From positions 1 to 24,355 of the forward strand of contig CAMCFD010000012.1 in NCBI GenBank assembly GCA_945874115.1: DNA of 24,355 nucleotides, written 5' to 3'. Source of the stretch: Rickettsia typhi. GTDB taxonomy: Bacteria > Pseudomonadota > Alphaproteobacteria > Rickettsiales > UBA1997. This document shows positions 1 through 7,239 of this stretch, in pieces. The position numbers and the translations under genes were made by a program. How positions within the stretch are numbered: the first letter of the stretch is position 1; each line of letters opens with the position of its first letter. The notes beneath the pieces are model-generated. The model saw only the letters and a list, made by a program, of their open reading frames with translations, was not told the origin of the DNA and did not search any database.

Positions 1-452
1 ATTTTATTTAAATTTAATGCGGGATTTTCTTCATCGAATTCAATTTCAAGCATTGTTCCGCCTCCAAAATCAAGAACCGCCAGAACTTTGCCAATTTTCT
101 TTTTGTCGGAATTGATCACATCAAGTCCGATTAAATCAACTTGATAAAATTCGTCGTCAGGCAATTCTAAAAAGTCTTCGCGATTAGTAAACAGTTGAAC
201 TTTTCCCATTTTTTCCGCCGCATTTCTGTCGTCAATTCCCGCAAATTTCGCAATTAAAACTGCATCACCTTGTTTGCTAAATCCAATTGAAGCCTTGTTT
301 TTATTGGTGATTTTTAACTTTAGAGAATTATTTTTTTCATCAAAAAGCGGATATTTTTCAATATCGCCCGCATTTTTGCAATAGCTCATAATTTTGACTT
401 CGCCTTTAATTCCAAAGACTGAAATCACTTTTCCGATTAATATTTTTTTCAT
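1..452 (-). CDS. rimM: Ribosome maturation factor RimM (3' part outside window)
   Basis: RimM binds ribosomal protein S19 and assists maturation of the 30S head and 16S rRNA processing. About 150 codons are visible; the C-terminus runs off the left edge. The N-terminus reads MKKILIGKVISVFGIKGEVK, the typical start of the RimM beta-barrel domain. About residue 75 onward comes GIDDRNAAEKMG, the conserved end of that domain, and then a PRC-barrel-like part containing DEFYQVDLIGL and GKVLAVLDFGGGTMLEI, both characteristic of RimM. The family is about 165-180 residues, so most of the protein is present. The ATG (452-450) shares one base with the nusB stop codon (TAATG), implying translational coupling. 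No internal stop is seen. Confidence 0.93.
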   Translation of the reverse strand, partial: MKKILIGKVISVFGIKGEVKIMSYCKNAGDIEKYPLFDEKNNSLKLKITNKNKASIGFSKQGDAVLIAKFAGIDDRNAAEKMGKVQLFTNREDFLELPDDEFYQVDLIGLDVINSDKKKIGKVLAVLDFGGGTMLEIEFDEENPALNLNK

Positions 453-931
453 TATTTTTCCTCACTTTCGCGATATTTTTTCGCTAAATTATTTAATACC
501 GAGTTAACAAAAGACAGTTTAGAATCGTCAAAGAAATAAGCGGCGATATCAACATATTCGTTAATTATGACTTTCGCATCAATATCTTTTGCAAGCTTTA
601 ATTCTAAGCTTCCAAAGCGCAAAATTTGTTTTATTACATCGTCATTTTGCTGTGATTTTCTTTGCAAAACTACAATTTCTTTGTCAAGCTCTTCAGCTTC
701 GCTAATCATCGCGTTGATTAAATTATCAAGCAAAATTTCGTCAATTTTTTTGCGATAAGATTTTTCTTCATCTTCTTCAAAAAGAACATAATTATCGATC
801 AAATTATTTTTAATCTCGTGAATTTCTTTCGTTTTCTCAAAAAAATCAAATTGATAGAAAATTTGCACCGCAACTAGGCGCGACAAGGTTCTTTTGCGGT
901 TTTCCAGCTGTTTTTTATTGTTTTTTTCCAT
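452..931 (-). CDS. nusB: Transcription antitermination factor NusB
   Basis: NusB, with NusE (S10), binds boxA RNA and supports antitermination of rRNA transcription. The 159-residue product has the family hallmarks: an N-terminal RKRTLSRLVAVQIFYQFDF helix (residues about 12-30) and the C-terminal signature INEYVDIAAYFFDDSKLSFV followed by NSVLNNLAKK. It is slightly longer than E. coli NusB (139 residues) because of a charged central region. The start ATG at 931 is followed by a Lys/Asn-rich stretch, so a slightly later start cannot be excluded. It is the first gene of a minus-strand pair with rimM and diverges from carB across 73 bases. Confidence 0.93.
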   Translation of the reverse strand: MEKNNKKQLENRKRTLSRLVAVQIFYQFDFFEKTKEIHEIKNNLIDNYVLFEEDEEKSYRKKIDEILLDNLINAMISEAEELDKEIVVLQRKSQQNDDVIKQILRFGSLELKLAKDIDAKVIINEYVDIAAYFFDDSKLSFVNSVLNNLAKKYRESEEK

Positions 932-944
932 ATATTGACTTAAA

Positions 945-973
945 TTGACTTTTTAAGCCTTTTAGTTTATAAT
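945..973 (+). promoter_or_regulatory. Sigma-70-type promoter of carB
   Basis: TTGACT (945-950), a 17-base spacer and TATAAT (968-973). The predicted start near 980 gives a leader of about 25 bases before the carB ATG, which has no clear Shine-Dalgarno. The same AT-rich stretch may also hold the divergent nusB promoter, but no convincing one was found. Confidence 0.75.
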
Positions 974-1004
974 ATATAAAATATTTTATCAAATTTTTTT
1001 AAAA

Positions 1005-2657
1005 ATGCCAAAAAGAACAGATATTAAATCAGTTTTGATTATCGGAGCAGGTCCAATCGTGATCGGGCAAGCTTGTGAGTTTGATTATTCGGGAACGCAA
1101 GCCTGCAAAGCCTTGAAAGAAGAGGGTTATCGCGTGATTTTGATAAACTCAAATCCGGCGACAATTATGACCGATCCAGAGCTTGCCGACCGCACATATA
1201 TCGAGCCAATCGACGTTAATATTGTTGAAAAAATTATCGCAAAAGAGCGCCCAGACGCTGTTCTGCCAACTGTTGGCGGCCAAACGGCTTTAAATTGCGC
1301 TATCAATTTAGCTAAAAAAGGCGTTCTTAAAAAATATAATGTTGAGTTGATCGGCGCTTCAATCGAGGCAATTAACAAGGCTGAAGACCGCTCGCTCTTT
1401 CAAAAAGCGATGGAAAAAATTGGCCTTGAAACGCCAAGAAATGTTATTGTCAAAACTTTGGAAGACGCAATTAAGGCGCTTCCTGATATTGGTTTGCCTG
1501 CGATTATTCGTCCGTCATTCACTCTTGGTGGTGCTGGTGGTGGCGTTGCATACACTGAAAAAGAATTCAAGGAAATTGTTCAATATGGATTGTCAATGTC
1601 GCCAACAAACGAAGTGTTGATCGACGAGTCAATCATTGGCTGGAAAGAATATGAAATGGAAGTTGTCCGCGACAAAAATGACAATGCAATTATAATTTGT
1701 TCGATCGAAAACGTCGATCCGATGGGCGTTCACACGGGCGATTCTATTACTGTTGCGCCAGCTTTAACTTTGACCGACAAAGAATATCAGCGCATGCGCG
1801 ACGCTTCAATCGCGGTTCTTCGCGAAATTGGCGTTGAAACGGGTGGCTCGAACGTGCAATTCGCGGTTAATCCAAAAGATGGACGCTTGGTCGTAATCGA
1901 GATGAACCCGCGCGTATCACGCTCTTCGGCGCTTGCGTCAAAAGCTACGGGCTTCCCGATTGCCAAAGTTGCGGCAAAATTAGCGGTTGGCTACACGCTT
2001 GACGAAATCAGAAATGACATTACGGGTGGCGCTACTCCCGCTTCGTTCGAGCCTACAATCGATTATGTCATTACCAAAATTCCGCGCTTCACTTTCGAGA
2101 AATTTAAAGGCAGCGACAGCGCGCTTTCAAGTTCGATGAAATCAGTGGGCGAGGCCATGGGAATAGGGCGTTGTTTCGCTGAAAGCTTACAAAAAGCTTT
2201 GCGCAGTTTAGAGCTTAAAATATCGGGATTAGACGATGTCGAAATCGCTTCTAAAGATAAAAAAGAACGCCAAGAAATTATTAAGAAAGAAATTAAAATT
2301 TCCGCTCCAAACCGCATTTTGCTTATTGCGCAAGCGATTCGCGAAGGAATTTCTCTTCCCGAGATTCACGAAATTACTTTTTACGATCCGTGGTTTTTAG
2401 ATCAATTAAAAATGATAATTGATGCCGAAAGTGAAATTATAAAAAACGGCCTACCTCAAGATTATCAAGGGATGAACGATCTTAAAAAATTAGGATTTGC
2501 CGATAAAAGATTGGCGAAACTTTCGGGCCTTAGCGAAAAAGAAGTGAGAAATTTGCGTGAAAAAATCGGTGTAAAGCCCGTCTATCGACGCATAGATTCT
2601 TGCGCCGCAGAATTCGACGCTGTTACTCCATATATGTATTCTTGCTACGAAAATTAA
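1005..2657 (+). CDS. carB: Carbamoyl-phosphate synthase large chain, N-terminal half only
   Basis: CarB makes carbamoyl phosphate for pyrimidine and arginine synthesis. The 550-residue product matches only the first half of the usual roughly 1070-residue protein. It has the N-terminal ATP-grasp domain that forms carboxyphosphate (about 1-400), with PTVGGQTALN (88-97), the glycine loop GGAGGG (175-180) and the metal-binding IEMNPRVSRSS (298-308). The oligomerisation domain follows (about 400-550). The reading frame is intact and ends within the conserved YMYSxYE motif that precedes the second ATP-grasp domain. Reading past the TAA gives nothing resembling the C-terminal half; the next base belongs to the stop of the convergent gene. 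It could be one half of a split carB, a partial duplicate or a recent pseudogene. A good promoter lies upstream. No carA is in the window. Confidence 0.9.
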   Translation: MPKRTDIKSVLIIGAGPIVIGQACEFDYSGTQACKALKEEGYRVILINSNPATIMTDPELADRTYIEPIDVNIVEKIIAKERPDAVLPTVGGQTALNCAINLAKKGVLKKYNVELIGASIEAINKAEDRSLFQKAMEKIGLETPRNVIVKTLEDAIKALPDIGLPAIIRPSFTLGGAGGGVAYTEKEFKEIVQYGLSMSPTNEVLIDESIIGWKEYEMEVVRDKNDNAIIICSIENVDPMGVHTGDSITVAPALTLTDKEYQRMRDASIAVLREIGVETGGSNVQFAVNPKDGRLVVIEMNPRVSRSSALASKATGFPIAKVAAKLAVGYTLDEIRNDITGGATPASFEPTIDYVITKIPRFTFEKFKGSDSALSSSMKSVGEAMGIGRCFAESLQKALRSLELKISGLDDVEIASKDKKERQEIIKKEIKISAPNRILLIAQAIREGISLPEIHEITFYDPWFLDQLKMIIDAESEIIKNGLPQDYQGMNDLKKLGFADKRLAKLSGLSEKEVRNLREKIGVKPVYRRIDSCAAEFDAVTPYMYSCYEN

Positions 2658-3302
2658 TTAGCGGATTGGATTTTTTTCAAAATAAGCCACCAAATTTTCA
2701 AAAGAAGCGATTTGAGAAATGTTTGGTGGCGATAAATCATCTTTATAAATTCTTTTCTGCGCAATTTGCGGCAATTTTTCTGTCAATGAATTTTCTATAT
2801 TGAGAAAATAATCCTTTTCAAGATTAGACCCTTGCGCGATAAAATTCATTAGTTCAAAAAACTTTTTTTCTTGCTCAGGCAAGTTATCTGAATCATATCC
2901 ATAAGGAATAAAATCGCGATCAACAGACAAACTTTTTTGTAAATAATGATTGTCCATAACGGCAAAATAACAAAAAGTGTGAACTAAAGAATCTATCCAT
3001 TTTTGAAAATTAATTTCGTCATTTTCGCTTAAAATTTCCATAAAATCTTCCATCGAAATTTCATCTGGCAAGTTTTTTGAGGCGATATATAAAGCAAATT
3101 GCGTAACTTCTTCCAAATAAGACCGCGTTTCATCGAGCCTTAAAGCGGGGTTGAGGCTGTTTATTTGATCTAAAAGTGATTTTCTGGCTAAAGAAATTTT
3201 TGCTCCGACAAGCTTCATATCATTTGGGCTTGCTCCTAATGCAGAGCAGATATAAACATCCAAATCGGGATTTTCTTCCTCGTCATAAAGATTTATCGGC
3301 AT
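2658..3302 (-). CDS. Hypothetical protein, last gene of the ccoP-holB operon
   Basis: I do not recognise this 214-residue protein. It is acidic and looks soluble, with no signal peptide or membrane segment. It appears mainly helical, with short motifs such as ALGASPNDMKLVGAKISLAR near the N-terminus and FIPYGYDSDNLPEQEKKFFE in the middle. Its start overlaps the end of holB by 10 bases, so it is probably translated with it. Its stop codon abuts the carB stop with no spacer, which means a rearrangement there could also have changed its C-terminus. The function is unknown; its link to holB is by position only. Confidence 0.75.
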   Translation of the reverse strand: MPINLYDEEENPDLDVYICSALGASPNDMKLVGAKISLARKSLLDQINSLNPALRLDETRSYLEEVTQFALYIASKNLPDEISMEDFMEILSENDEINFQKWIDSLVHTFCYFAVMDNHYLQKSLSVDRDFIPYGYDSDNLPEQEKKFFELMNFIAQGSNLEKDYFLNIENSLTEKLPQIAQKRIYKDDLSPPNISQIASFENLVAYFEKNPIR

Positions 3303-4213
3303 CTTATCTGATTGAAAATATTTATAAGGGTGAGTTTTTTATCCAAATTAAGCGATGCGGTTTTTGCAATTTGACTTTTCACTTCAGAATCTATCGCAAA
3401 AATTTCCTCAATACTGAATTTATTTTTCAGATGTTGAAAAATTTCTTTTTCTTCGAATAAAAAATAGTCGATTTGTCCGCTATAATATTTAGCTAGCCTT
3501 AAAAAGAAAAAGTTAATTATTTTGCTAAAATTCTCAAAATTAAAATTTTTTTCGCCGATTTTTTTTAATAACTCGCCGTCAATTATTTTGTTTTTTAAAG
3601 AGTTAAGTAATGAGCTGTAAAGCCAGATTACGTCGTCTCCCTCGCTGATTGCTTTTGCGGGAGAGTTATCGCAAATTTCGGAAAGTATTTTTATTTTATC
3701 ATCAGGAATTTTTGGTAAAAATTTAGGATGAGTGTCGTGTAAAACTTTTGTAAAATCTTCGAAATTTAAATCATTTATTTTGACAATTTGGCAGCGCGAA
3801 CGAATCGTTGGCAATAATTTTGAAATCGAGTGAGAAATTAGAATCAAAAAATTATTATTGTGCGGTTCTTCTAAAATTTTTAACAAGGCGTTTGAGCTAG
3901 AGCGATTAAGCTCGTCGGCGCTGTCGATTATGATAAATTTATTTTTAGAAATGGCAGAAGTTTGATTCAAAAATTTCGAAATTTCGCGAATTTTTTCGAC
4001 TGAAATTTCTTTTTTACCTTCTTCTTTTTCGATTAAAAATAAATCGGGATGATTTTCGTTTTTTGCACCCAAAATTTCAAACGCAAATTCTTTAGCGAAA
4101 CTTGCTTTGCCAATACCACTTTTTCCATTCAGCAAAATTGCGTGATGAAGGCGGTTTTGCTGGTAGGAATCGATCAGTTTTGCTTTTATTTTATCAAATC
4201 CAATCAAGCTCAT
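3293..4213 (-). CDS. holB: DNA polymerase III delta-prime subunit
   Basis: Delta-prime is the rigid subunit of the clamp loader that places the beta clamp on DNA. The 306-residue product has a P-loop GKSGIGKA (30-37), a Walker B-like strand IIIDSADELN (94-103), the sensor region NALLKILEEP (108-117) and the SRC motif (139-141), where the clamp-loader arginine finger lies. The cysteine cluster of the E. coli zinc module after the P-loop helix is missing; this part reads EILGAKNENHPDL. The C-terminal domain is divergent and Lys/Asn-rich, as expected in an AT-rich genome. It starts 12 bases after the ccoP stop and overlaps the next gene by 10 bases. The more usual neighbour tmk is absent. Confidence 0.9.
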   Translation of the reverse strand: MSLIGFDKIKAKLIDSYQQNRLHHAILLNGKSGIGKASFAKEFAFEILGAKNENHPDLFLIEKEEGKKEISVEKIREISKFLNQTSAISKNKFIIIDSADELNRSSSNALLKILEEPHNNNFLILISHSISKLLPTIRSRCQIVKINDLNFEDFTKVLHDTHPKFLPKIPDDKIKILSEICDNSPAKAISEGDDVIWLYSSLLNSLKNKIIDGELLKKIGEKNFNFENFSKIINFFFLRLAKYYSGQIDYFLFEEKEIFQHLKNKFSIEEIFAIDSEVKSQIAKTASLNLDKKLTLINIFNQIRCR

Positions 4214-4225
4214 TTTGTTGATAAT

Positions 4226-5098
4226 CTATTGTTCGCCACCGCCAAGTGAGTGGACATAAATCGCTAATTGACGAATTGTTTGTTCATCAAGGCGACCTTT
4301 CCAATAAGGCATAACGCCCGCGTGAGCATAATATATTGTATAAAATAAATCAGATTTATCATTGCCATAAAGCCAAATTTTGTCGGTTAAATTTGGTGCG
4401 CCGACTTTTTTGTCGCCTTTGGCGTTGAATCCGTGGCACGAAACGCAATTGGCTTTGAAAATTGCCTCACCTTTTTTATTGGCTGGCGATTTGCTCGAAA
4501 GTGATAAAACATGCTCTATGACTGCTTCAATTTCGTCTTTTTTCAAAATTCCATCAAGACCAAAAGATGGCATTTGTGAAAAGCGCGCTTTCTCGTGTCC
4601 TGAGCGGATTCCATAAAGTAAAGTTTGGTGAATGTCTTCGATTTTTCCGCCCCAAATCCAATCATCGTCATTTAAGTTGGGGAAACCCTTGCTGCCAGAG
4701 GCGCCAGTGCCATGACAAGCTGCGCAATTTTCTTTAAACGCGCTGCTTCCGCCTTGAAGTGCAAATTCCATCAATTCAGGCTGTTTCTTGATTTGCTCGA
4801 AGCTCGATTTTGAGAATTTCTCTAAATAAACATTTTTTCTTGCGAGAATTTCTTGTTGAGAATCGGCTAGTTGAGAGCGTCCAGACCAGTTTAGTGAACC
4901 CTTAGTGTTGCCTGATGGGGTGGGCCAAGTTGGATAAAATATCCAATAAACAAAAGCCCAAATAATGCAGACAATCCACACAACAAGCCACCAGCGCGGC
5001 GCTGGAATGTTATATTCTTGAATTCCGTCCCAATCGTGCCCCGTAGTTTTTGGCTTGCGATTTTCGTTTTTTTCTTTATTATTATCTTTGTCGACCAT
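4226..5098 (-). CDS. ccoP: Cytochrome c oxidase cbb3-type subunit III (CcoP/FixP)
   Basis: CcoP is the membrane-anchored di-haem cytochrome c that feeds electrons to the cbb3 high-affinity oxidase. The 290-residue product has the FixP-type N-terminus with HDWDGIQEYNIPAPRWW (21-37), one transmembrane helix (about 36-55) and two periplasmic cytochrome c domains. Haem-binding motifs are CAACH (125-129) and CVSCH (218-222), with likely axial methionines M176 (SQMPSFG) and M263 (GVMPYW). The length is normal. It lacks its usual neighbours ccoN, ccoO and ccoQ: upstream is a divergent glycosyltransferase gene and downstream is holB. The other subunits must be encoded elsewhere. Confidence 0.95.
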   Translation of the reverse strand: MVDKDNNKEKNENRKPKTTGHDWDGIQEYNIPAPRWWLVVWIVCIIWAFVYWIFYPTWPTPSGNTKGSLNWSGRSQLADSQQEILARKNVYLEKFSKSSFEQIKKQPELMEFALQGGSSAFKENCAACHGTGASGSKGFPNLNDDDWIWGGKIEDIHQTLLYGIRSGHEKARFSQMPSFGLDGILKKDEIEAVIEHVLSLSSKSPANKKGEAIFKANCVSCHGFNAKGDKKVGAPNLTDKIWLYGNDKSDLFYTIYYAHAGVMPYWKGRLDEQTIRQLAIYVHSLGGGEQ

Positions 5099-5132
5099 AG
5101 TTAATTTTTTAAATAATTAAAAATATGTCGAA

Positions 5133-5161
5133 ATAATAACATTTTTAAAACTATTTTTCAA
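5133..5161 (-). promoter_or_regulatory. Promoter of ccoP operon
   Basis: On the minus strand TTGAAA (5161-5156), a 17-base spacer and TATTAT (5138-5133), each one base off consensus. The predicted start is about 27 bases upstream of the ccoP ATG. No FNR/FixK-type dyad is evident in the 81-base spacer. Confidence 0.6.
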
Positions 5162-5179
5162 AGTAAAAAATAAGAATTA

Positions 5180-5974
5180 ATGAAAATTTCACTAATTATC
5201 ACAGTTTTTAATTCGGCCAAATATGTCGCCAGCGCAATAGATTCCTTCTTAGCGCAAGATTATTTAGACAAAGAATTGATAATTTTAGATGGAAAATCAA
5301 CCGACAAAAGTCATGAAATTATTGCAAAATATGCCGAAAAATTCCCAAATATCAAATGGATCAAGGAAAATGATAGCGGAATTTCGCACGCCAGAAACAT
5401 TGCGTTAAAGCAAATAAGTGGCGATTTAGTCGGTTTTCTTGGCGCTGACGACATTTTACATAAAGATTTTTTCACGAAAATGACTTATTACGCTAAAATA
5501 AATCCAAATTTTGACGTGATTTATTTTAATTCTTACACGATCGGATTAACAAATTCTTTCGACGCTTCAACGCAAATTTCAATCACTAAGAGAAACCTGA
5601 TTAAGCACTGTCCGATTGCGTCTGGCGAGTCATTTTATTACAAAAAATCGGTTTTCGACAAGTTTAGTTTTAACGAAAATAATCGTTATTCTATGGATTA
5701 TGAATTGAATATGGCGCTTGTTTCTTCGCGAAAAAATAACGGCGAAAAATATTATTTCTTTCCGGTTAATTTAGAAGCGGTTTTCAACGGAAGTTTTGGC
5801 GACAGCATTTCATCAGCGAGCTCTTTAAAACAAAGGATTGAAACGATTGTTGTGCAATTAAAATATGCGAAAAATTTTGGCGAAAAATTTTCAATAATTT
5901 ATCGCAAGAAAAAAATGATTTTGAGAAATTTAAAACAATTTTTAGAAATAAAAAAGAAAATTGGTGTCCTTTAG
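5180..5974 (+). CDS. Family 2 glycosyltransferase (WcaA-like)
   Basis: This is an inverting GT-A glycosyltransferase, probably adding a sugar to a surface polysaccharide or lipid. The 264-residue product begins MKISLIITVFNSAKYVASAI, the typical GT2 nucleotide-binding strand and helix. It continues with ILDGKSTDKS (35-44), ENDSGISHARN (63-73) and a DxD-type site GADD (88-91). The second half is less conserved and has no obvious membrane segment. The acceptor and sugar cannot be inferred, and no other polysaccharide genes are nearby. It ends 21 bases before ispH and may be co-transcribed with it. Confidence 0.85.
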   Translation: MKISLIITVFNSAKYVASAIDSFLAQDYLDKELIILDGKSTDKSHEIIAKYAEKFPNIKWIKENDSGISHARNIALKQISGDLVGFLGADDILHKDFFTKMTYYAKINPNFDVIYFNSYTIGLTNSFDASTQISITKRNLIKHCPIASGESFYYKKSVFDKFSFNENNRYSMDYELNMALVSSRKNNGEKYYFFPVNLEAVFNGSFGDSISSASSLKQRIETIVVQLKYAKNFGEKFSIIYRKKKMILRNLKQFLEIKKKIGVL

Positions 5975-5995
5975 TTTAACGATAATAAAAATAAA

Positions 5996-6928
5996 ATGAA
6001 TATTATTCTTGCCAAGCCTCGCGGATTCTGCGCCGGAGTGACTCGTGCTATTGAAACAGTCGAGCGCGCTATCGCGAAATTTGGACCGCCGATTTATGTG
6101 CGCCATGAAATTGTCCACAATAAATATGTCGTTGAGTCGCTGAAACAAAAGGGTGCAATTTTTGTTGATGAAGTTGATCAGATTCCAAAGGACGCCATCG
6201 TAATTTTCTCAGCGCACGGAGTTTCTGATCGCGTCGAAGAAGACGCTGTAAAGCGCGGCCTAGACGTGATTGATGCCACTTGTCCTCTAGTAAGTAAGGT
6301 TCATCGTGAGGCAAAAAAACACGAAGATGAGGGCTGTGAAATCATTCTAATTGGGCATCGTGGCCATCCGGAAGTTGAGGGCACAAGCGGCCGAGTTAAA
6401 AAAGAAGTTATTCTTGTGACCAATGAAGAAGACGCCAGAACCGTTAAAATTAACCATCCCGAGAAGCTCGCTTATGTTACGCAAACAACTTTAAGTGTTG
6501 ACGATACTAAAAAAATCGTCGATGTTTTAGAAAAAAGATTCCCACAAATGCAGCAAGGACTTGCGACGAAAGACATTTGTTACGCTACGCAAAATCGTCA
6601 AGATGCGGTTCGTGATCTTGCGAAACAGGTCGATATTTTATTGGTAATCGGCGCGCAAAATAGCTCAAACTCAAATCGTTTGCGCGATTTGGGTGAAGAA
6701 TGTGGCAAGCCATCTTATCTTATAAACGGTGCGCAAGACATCGACCAAGAATGGCTAAAAAACGTTAAGAATATTGGTTTAACGGCCGGCGCTTCTGCTC
6801 CTGAAGTTTTGGTGCAAGATGTAATTGAAAAAATAAAATCATCAACCAAAGAAGAAGTTTTAGTGAAAGATATGAACGGAATTATCGAAAATGTATTCTT
6901 TGCATTACCAAGAAAAGTGCGCAAATGA
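5996..6928 (+). CDS. ispH: 4-hydroxy-3-methylbut-2-enyl diphosphate reductase (IspH/LytB)
   Basis: IspH is the last enzyme of the MEP isoprenoid pathway, reducing HMBPP to IPP and DMAPP with a [4Fe-4S] cluster. The 310-residue protein has all three cluster cysteines: C12 (PRGFCAGV), C96 (DATCPLV) and C195 (KDICYATQNRQ). The active-site motif GHPEVEGT (123-130) contains H124 and E126. The C-terminal GLTAGASAPE motif is also present. The length is standard. It follows the glycosyltransferase gene by 21 bases. A short hairpin (6954-6976) lies after the stop. Confidence 0.97.
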   Translation: MNIILAKPRGFCAGVTRAIETVERAIAKFGPPIYVRHEIVHNKYVVESLKQKGAIFVDEVDQIPKDAIVIFSAHGVSDRVEEDAVKRGLDVIDATCPLVSKVHREAKKHEDEGCEIILIGHRGHPEVEGTSGRVKKEVILVTNEEDARTVKINHPEKLAYVTQTTLSVDDTKKIVDVLEKRFPQMQQGLATKDICYATQNRQDAVRDLAKQVDILLVIGAQNSSNSNRLRDLGEECGKPSYLINGAQDIDQEWLKNVKNIGLTAGASAPEVLVQDVIEKIKSSTKEEVLVKDMNGIIENVFFALPRKVRK

Positions 6929-6953
6929 GAACTTATTGCTAAATAATTTCGCC

Positions 6954-6976
6954 ACATATTTTTTTGAATAATATGT
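6954..6976 (+). terminator. Weak candidate terminator after ispH
   Basis: A 7-bp stem ACATATT/AATATGT with a 9-base T-rich loop begins 25 bases after the ispH stop. The stem is AU-rich and the following bases (CATTTTC) are only a poor U-tract, so activity is uncertain. Confidence 0.3.
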
Positions 6977-7106
6977 CATTTTCACAAAATTGATGAAATT
7001 ATTTGGGTATGTGAAAGTTTCGGAAGCTGCAATTTTTGACTTAACTTAAGTCAGAGTAAAAAATATCTCTCCACTATAATTAGCCAATTTATACTTCATA
7101 ATTTTG

Positions 7107-7183
7107 CTCTAAAATCTCAAATAAAAACCAGCTATATCACTGATATAACTGGTTTTATTTGAGATTCATCCTTAAAAATTATT
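7107..7183. repeat. Dispersed palindromic repeat, complete copy
   Basis: A near-perfect inverted repeat spans 7113-7166: about 26 paired bases around a single central base (7140), with one C-A mismatch (7132/7148) and one bulged A in the left arm. The shared sequence extends beyond the hairpin to 7183, because a degraded copy at 19101-19167 keeps both the left arm and the right flank. It lies between convergent genes, so a bidirectional terminator role is possible, but the copy elsewhere suggests a mobile or repeated palindromic element. Confidence 0.8.
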
Positions 7184-7239
7184 TCGCCTAAAAGGCTAAT
7201 TATTAATGGAAAATAATGTAAGCCGAGAATCGTGAAGAA

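Larger units (their letters stand above)
6929..7239. other. Convergent ispH/rne spacer with several dyads
   Basis: There is no coding potential on either strand. It holds a weak hairpin (6954-6976), an 8-bp dyad TGACTTAA/TTAAGTCA with a one-base centre (7037-7053), the long palindromic repeat (7107-7183) and a small GCCT/AGGC hairpin near 7186-7196. Transcripts from ispH and rne converge here, so some of these probably act as terminators, although none has a classical T-tract. Confidence 0.7.
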
